64,000 bases of DNA from Moringa oleifera. Lineage: Eukaryota > Streptophyta > Magnoliopsida > Brassicales > Moringaceae. The notes beneath the pieces are model-generated. The model was not told where the DNA came from. It was given only the letters and a program-made list of their open reading frames with translations, and ran no database searches. Made by a program: the position numbers and the translations under genes. Of this stretch, positions 60,690 to 64,000 are shown one piece after another. How positions within the stretch are numbered: position 1 is the first letter of the stretch; the number at the start of each line of letters is the position of its first letter. The DNA lies in assembly GCA_021397835.1 (NCBI GenBank), contig JAJFZO010000537.1, positions 992,001 to 1,056,000 on the forward strand. Reading direction: 5' to 3'.

Positions 60690-63600
60690 AATTATCAAGA
60701 ACTAACTTACGTGGTCCTTGAACAACCCAACAAAGTCTATTTGCAAACATTTATATACATTGATGGAGCTTAAATGCAATAAGGTTATAGTTATAATCTA
60801 AATGTATATTCTATAAGTATAGATCATATGTGTTAATTTGTATGGATTATAGTTTTTAAGTATACTGATTGCAACATATAGAGTAAAACTTATTGCACAA
60901 AGGGTTCAACTTCAAGGCAATTGATAAGCACATATTTATTGATCAAGAAGGCCTCTTCCTTTATGAGATAATGAGACTTGCACCACTCTTCAAATTGGTT
61001 AAGATAATTAAAGATGGATATCAATGTATGTTTAAATGACTCTCAACCATCACAGTTTAATGGCACTCTTTAACTTCTAGACTAGACATGTGCCTCAAAA
61101 TAGTAAGAATAAAATGTTGACATATTAAACCCACTACAAGAGTTTTATTCTTAACTTTTTTTTTTTTAGATTATGTAAAAATATAAAAATAATACTTTCA
61201 TACGCATTATGTCAATCCCTTGAAGCGCAAACCATTAAAAAATCAATAATATAATTACGGTTTGAATGATACCTCTTAAATGAATACCTCCATTTGTATT
61301 GCATTGGTCTTCCTACTAGTGCTTCATACACTAAATGTTCAAGTAAATGTCCCATGATATCTAAAAACGAGGAGAAAATATTTTTTCCAACTTACAAAAA
61401 ATTATTACAATGTTATTCTTCATCTTTTCCAACTTAGTCTCTTCTAATGTTGGATAATATAAGTCTCGAAAAAATAAACTCAACTCAGTGATGGCTTTTT
61501 AGATATGGGTAGGCAGACAACTGAATATAATTGGTAATAATCTCTCTATTATCATATGACAATCATGGCTCTTTATATTTTGCAACATGCAAGTTTTCAT
61601 GTTAACGCATCTACCTAAGTTGGATGTATATCTATCAAAAATTTTCAACTCTTTTATCCACTCATATATAACCGTCTTCTGCTCCATCTGTAGCATATGT
61701 TGAGCTTTAGGCTTTACAAAGCTTCCATTACCCTATTTTCATTACATTTCTCCAGCAATATAGAGGTAGATCCAACCTAATTACCTTAATATTGTCCTTA
61801 ATTTTTCCTTGAATGTCCATGATTGTAAGAAATACATTCTTAAATATGTCAGCTTCAGTAAGCATGTCACCAATATTATACGAATTCAATAAACACACTA
61901 ATAAAGTAAATCCAAGAGGATCCTACATTTTATGTAATTATGTAACTCCCCGTAACTAGTTGTTTGGCGCAAACCTCTAGTGTTAATTATTCAAAAAAAA
62001 AAAAAAAACCTAACTTGCTCATACATTTCTCTACCAGATAGTCTTTTTAGTAGTTCACCCTGTTCAATCCAATTATTGATAGAATTCCTTTTGTTCTATC
62101 TAAAAGGATGATCAATAGAGAGAAATTGTCAATAATGATCAAAGTAACACAGATTTCTATCGTGCTTTAAGAAAAAAGCTTTGGATGATCTCATGCAGAC
62201 TAGACAACCCAACAGACATATAGTTTATCATCCCAATAACATATCATATGTAGGGAAGTCACTAATAGTTCATAACAACATTGCCTTCATATGAAAGTTT
62301 TGCTTCTACAAGATGTTATAAGTTTTCACACCATAATTCCATAATAGTTTGAGATCATCAATCAACAATTGTGGAAACATATCCACCAAAGCCTTTGGAT
62401 TACTTGGACAAAAAATTATTGTTGTCAAAAGCATATGTTATTATATAGGGTAAAAATGATTAGCCAACACTAACACACATTAGAACTTATGTTGAAACGA
62501 CTGAAGCCATCCGAACACAATCCTAATGAAGGTACTAATAATTCTTAAACACATTGGCTTTAGTATGCATGTCATCAATATTATACTAATTCAATAAATC
62601 ATGCCAATAAACTAAATTCTAGAGGATGCTACATTTTGTGTATATTATGTAATTCCCCATAAATAGCTATTTGGTGCAAGCCTCTAGTGTCAATTATTTG
62701 ATAAAATAACTTAAACTTGCTCATACACTTTTATGCCAAATAATCTTCTTATCAGTTCCCCTTGTTTAATTTAACTCTCGATAAAATTCCTTTTGTTCCA
62801 TCTAAATGGATGATCCATAGAGAGAAATTTTGAATAACAATCAAAGTAACACATTTTTCTATCATGTTTCGAGAAAGCAGCTTTAGATGATCCCATGTAG
62901 ACTGGACAACCTAATAGACCTGCAGTTTAACATCCCAATAACATATGTTACGCAAAGAAGTCACTGATAAACTATAACAGTGTTGTCTTTATATAAAAAT
63001 TCTGCTTTTGCAAGATATTGAAAGTTCCACACCATAATCCCATAATAGTTTGAAATCATCAATTAACGGTTGTAAAAACGTAGCTATCAAAGCCTTTTAA
63101 TTACTTAAACTAAAAATTATTATTGTCAAAAACATATATTATCTTTTCATGCATATCCTCAATAGAAGATTGTATAAGGTAAGAATAATTAGCCAACATG
63201 AATACACATTAGAACTCATGTTAAAAGGACTGAAGCCATCAAAACACAATCCTAAGGGAACATTCCTAAGTTCTAATGCAAACTTTAGATGAGTAAGATC
63301 AACATGCTTCCAAGCTTCCCCATCTGAAGGATGTGGTGACTCTTTCTTCTTATCGATTTTCATGATGTTATCTCTTATACTTTGCAATTCCATTTGAGGT
63401 ATACAACTGTTACAACCATAAAACTATCGGCAAATACCACATCTGTGTTTTTGACACATCTTTGGTCCTATTACAAACTTTCTGTCGTTCTTTGAATTGA
63501 CTTTATCGATAAAATTTCCACTATCATTTTGTCGCGTTATCCCCATAATATAACATGCAGCATGTAGGACAACAATCATTTTTTTATAACCATAGCTATG

Positions 63601-64000
63601 TTAAGAGACTAACTTTTTAGTTTGATAAAAATTATTGAGCATTTTATTACTTACTGATAATACCTCCTTCATCCATGCATGCCATAACTATAGTATAATT
63701 AGACTTAATACTCAGCAATCGCATAGCCACCGATGGAACTTAGTAACTATCACATTCATCCCATAAAGACAACTGAGCAGTGATTAACATAACATGAAAC
63801 TCGATTGACTCCAGATTAGGCATTTCTGGTTCAACATTCAGAATAAATGATGATCTTGCATTATCCATAACCATTCTTTCATAACTATTTATATCTTGAT
63901 CAATTGGAGTAGGTTCATAATGACTTGTAACAAATTGGGTGGGAGCCCCACCATCATTATGCCAATGAAAATAACTAGGTTGAAAGTCTTTTCTGTACAA
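60690..64000 (-). pseudogene. Tnp2-type CACTA transposase remnant, minus strand, runs off window
   Basis: The reading enters from beyond the right edge. Pieces in order on the minus strand are HYEPTPIDQDINSYERMVMD and AQLSLWDECDSY (63740-64000), and SDGEAWKHVDLTHLKF, LRNVPLGLCFDGFSPF and YSCW (63139-63393). LIDDFKLLWDYGV and HDRKMCYFDCYSKFLSMDHPF are readable in 62700-63070. Next come WIKELKIFDRYTSNLGRCVN, KSHDCHMIIERLLPI (61499-61696) and a DUF4218-like LEKIFS.RFLDIMGHL and EALVG.P.QY.W. After these come ESH..., EEAFLINKYVLINCLEVEPFV (about 60900-61000). Stops and frameshifts are frequent. About 0.7 kb inside it is duplicated in tandem. Confidence 0.82.
61845..63262. repeat. 0.7-kb tandem duplication inside the minus-strand transposase remnant
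   Basis: About 61845-62525 and 62545-63262 are similar throughout. TCAGTAAGCATGTCACCAAT at 61855 pairs with TAGTATGCATGTCATCAAT near 62561, and the CTGAAGCCATCCGAACACAAT region near 62502 pairs with CTGAAGCCATCAAAACACAAT near 63230. The two copies have diverged noticeably, so the duplication is not recent. Confidence 0.75.

Larger units (their letters stand above)
58100..64000 (-). mobile_element. Second, unrelated CACTA element (incomplete in window)
   Basis: On the minus strand the order is Tnp2 transposase (from beyond 64000 to about 60690), DUF4216 (about 60480-60140) and a Ptta-type gene (59828 to about 58680), the normal CACTA order. Its protein remnants differ strongly from those of the array CACTA, so it is another subfamily. 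The 5' end lies outside the window, and I could not find a clear 3' terminus, which should show as CACTA on the plus strand near 57.6-58.1 kb. All genes are broken. Confidence 0.75.

Noticed and set aside
61132..61146. CACTACAAGAG, which looks like a CACTA terminus
   Set aside because: On the minus strand it encodes part of the Tnp2 remnant (VKNKTLVVG, matching the family VRNKA..EG), so the resemblance is coincidental.

Overview
The window is nuclear DNA of a flowering plant, most likely a eudicot. It is AT-rich, its genes are sparse and split by GT-AG introns, and it is full of decayed plant DNA transposons (CACTA/En-Spm and Mutator-like). The only genes that look intact are two family-1 UDP-glycosyltransferases of the UGT85A type. 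The species cannot be named from the sequence.

Layout. From 1 to about 48.6 kb the window is a direct tandem array of a large unit, about 18 kb between equivalent points. In order, a unit holds an unidentified non-coding repeat block ('A'), old UGT 3' flank, a degraded CACTA element, about 5 kb of intergenic DNA, a UGT85A copy with its 3' flank, and a Mutator-like (MULE) transposase remnant. Three UGT copies belong to the array. The first is a short exon-1 fragment (196-385). The second is an internally deleted but in-frame 100-codon copy (20999-21301). The third is a complete two-exon gene (39067-41124, 479 aa). Block A occurs at 386-6195, 22989-24685 and 44545-48590, each with different internal deletions. 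The CACTA element occurs at 6842-15927 and 25749-33747, with a stray piece at 1-185.

From 48.6 to 53.5 kb lies single-copy-looking AT-rich DNA with a 60-bp minisatellite and other small tandem repeats. A second complete UGT85A gene lies on the minus strand at 54076-55993 (484 aa), tail to tail with the first and about 13 kb from it. After an AT-rich stretch (56.1-57.6 kb), a second, different CACTA element runs on the minus strand from about 58.1 kb past the window edge at 64000. Its transposase, DUF4216 and Ptta-type genes are all broken.

How the parts relate. The UGTs are the functional content. They should transfer glucose from UDP-glucose to small hydroxylated acceptors in the cytosol; the acceptor cannot be read from sequence. 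The transposons appear to have landed before the array duplicated, because the same CACTA and MULE remnants sit at equivalent places in successive units. Later changes are mostly deletions, at least two with short microhomology at the join. I found no CRISPR array, tRNA or rRNA, and nothing that I can defend as a wholly new biological system. The most unusual objects are the in-frame deleted UGT at 21.0 kb and the recombination history of the array.
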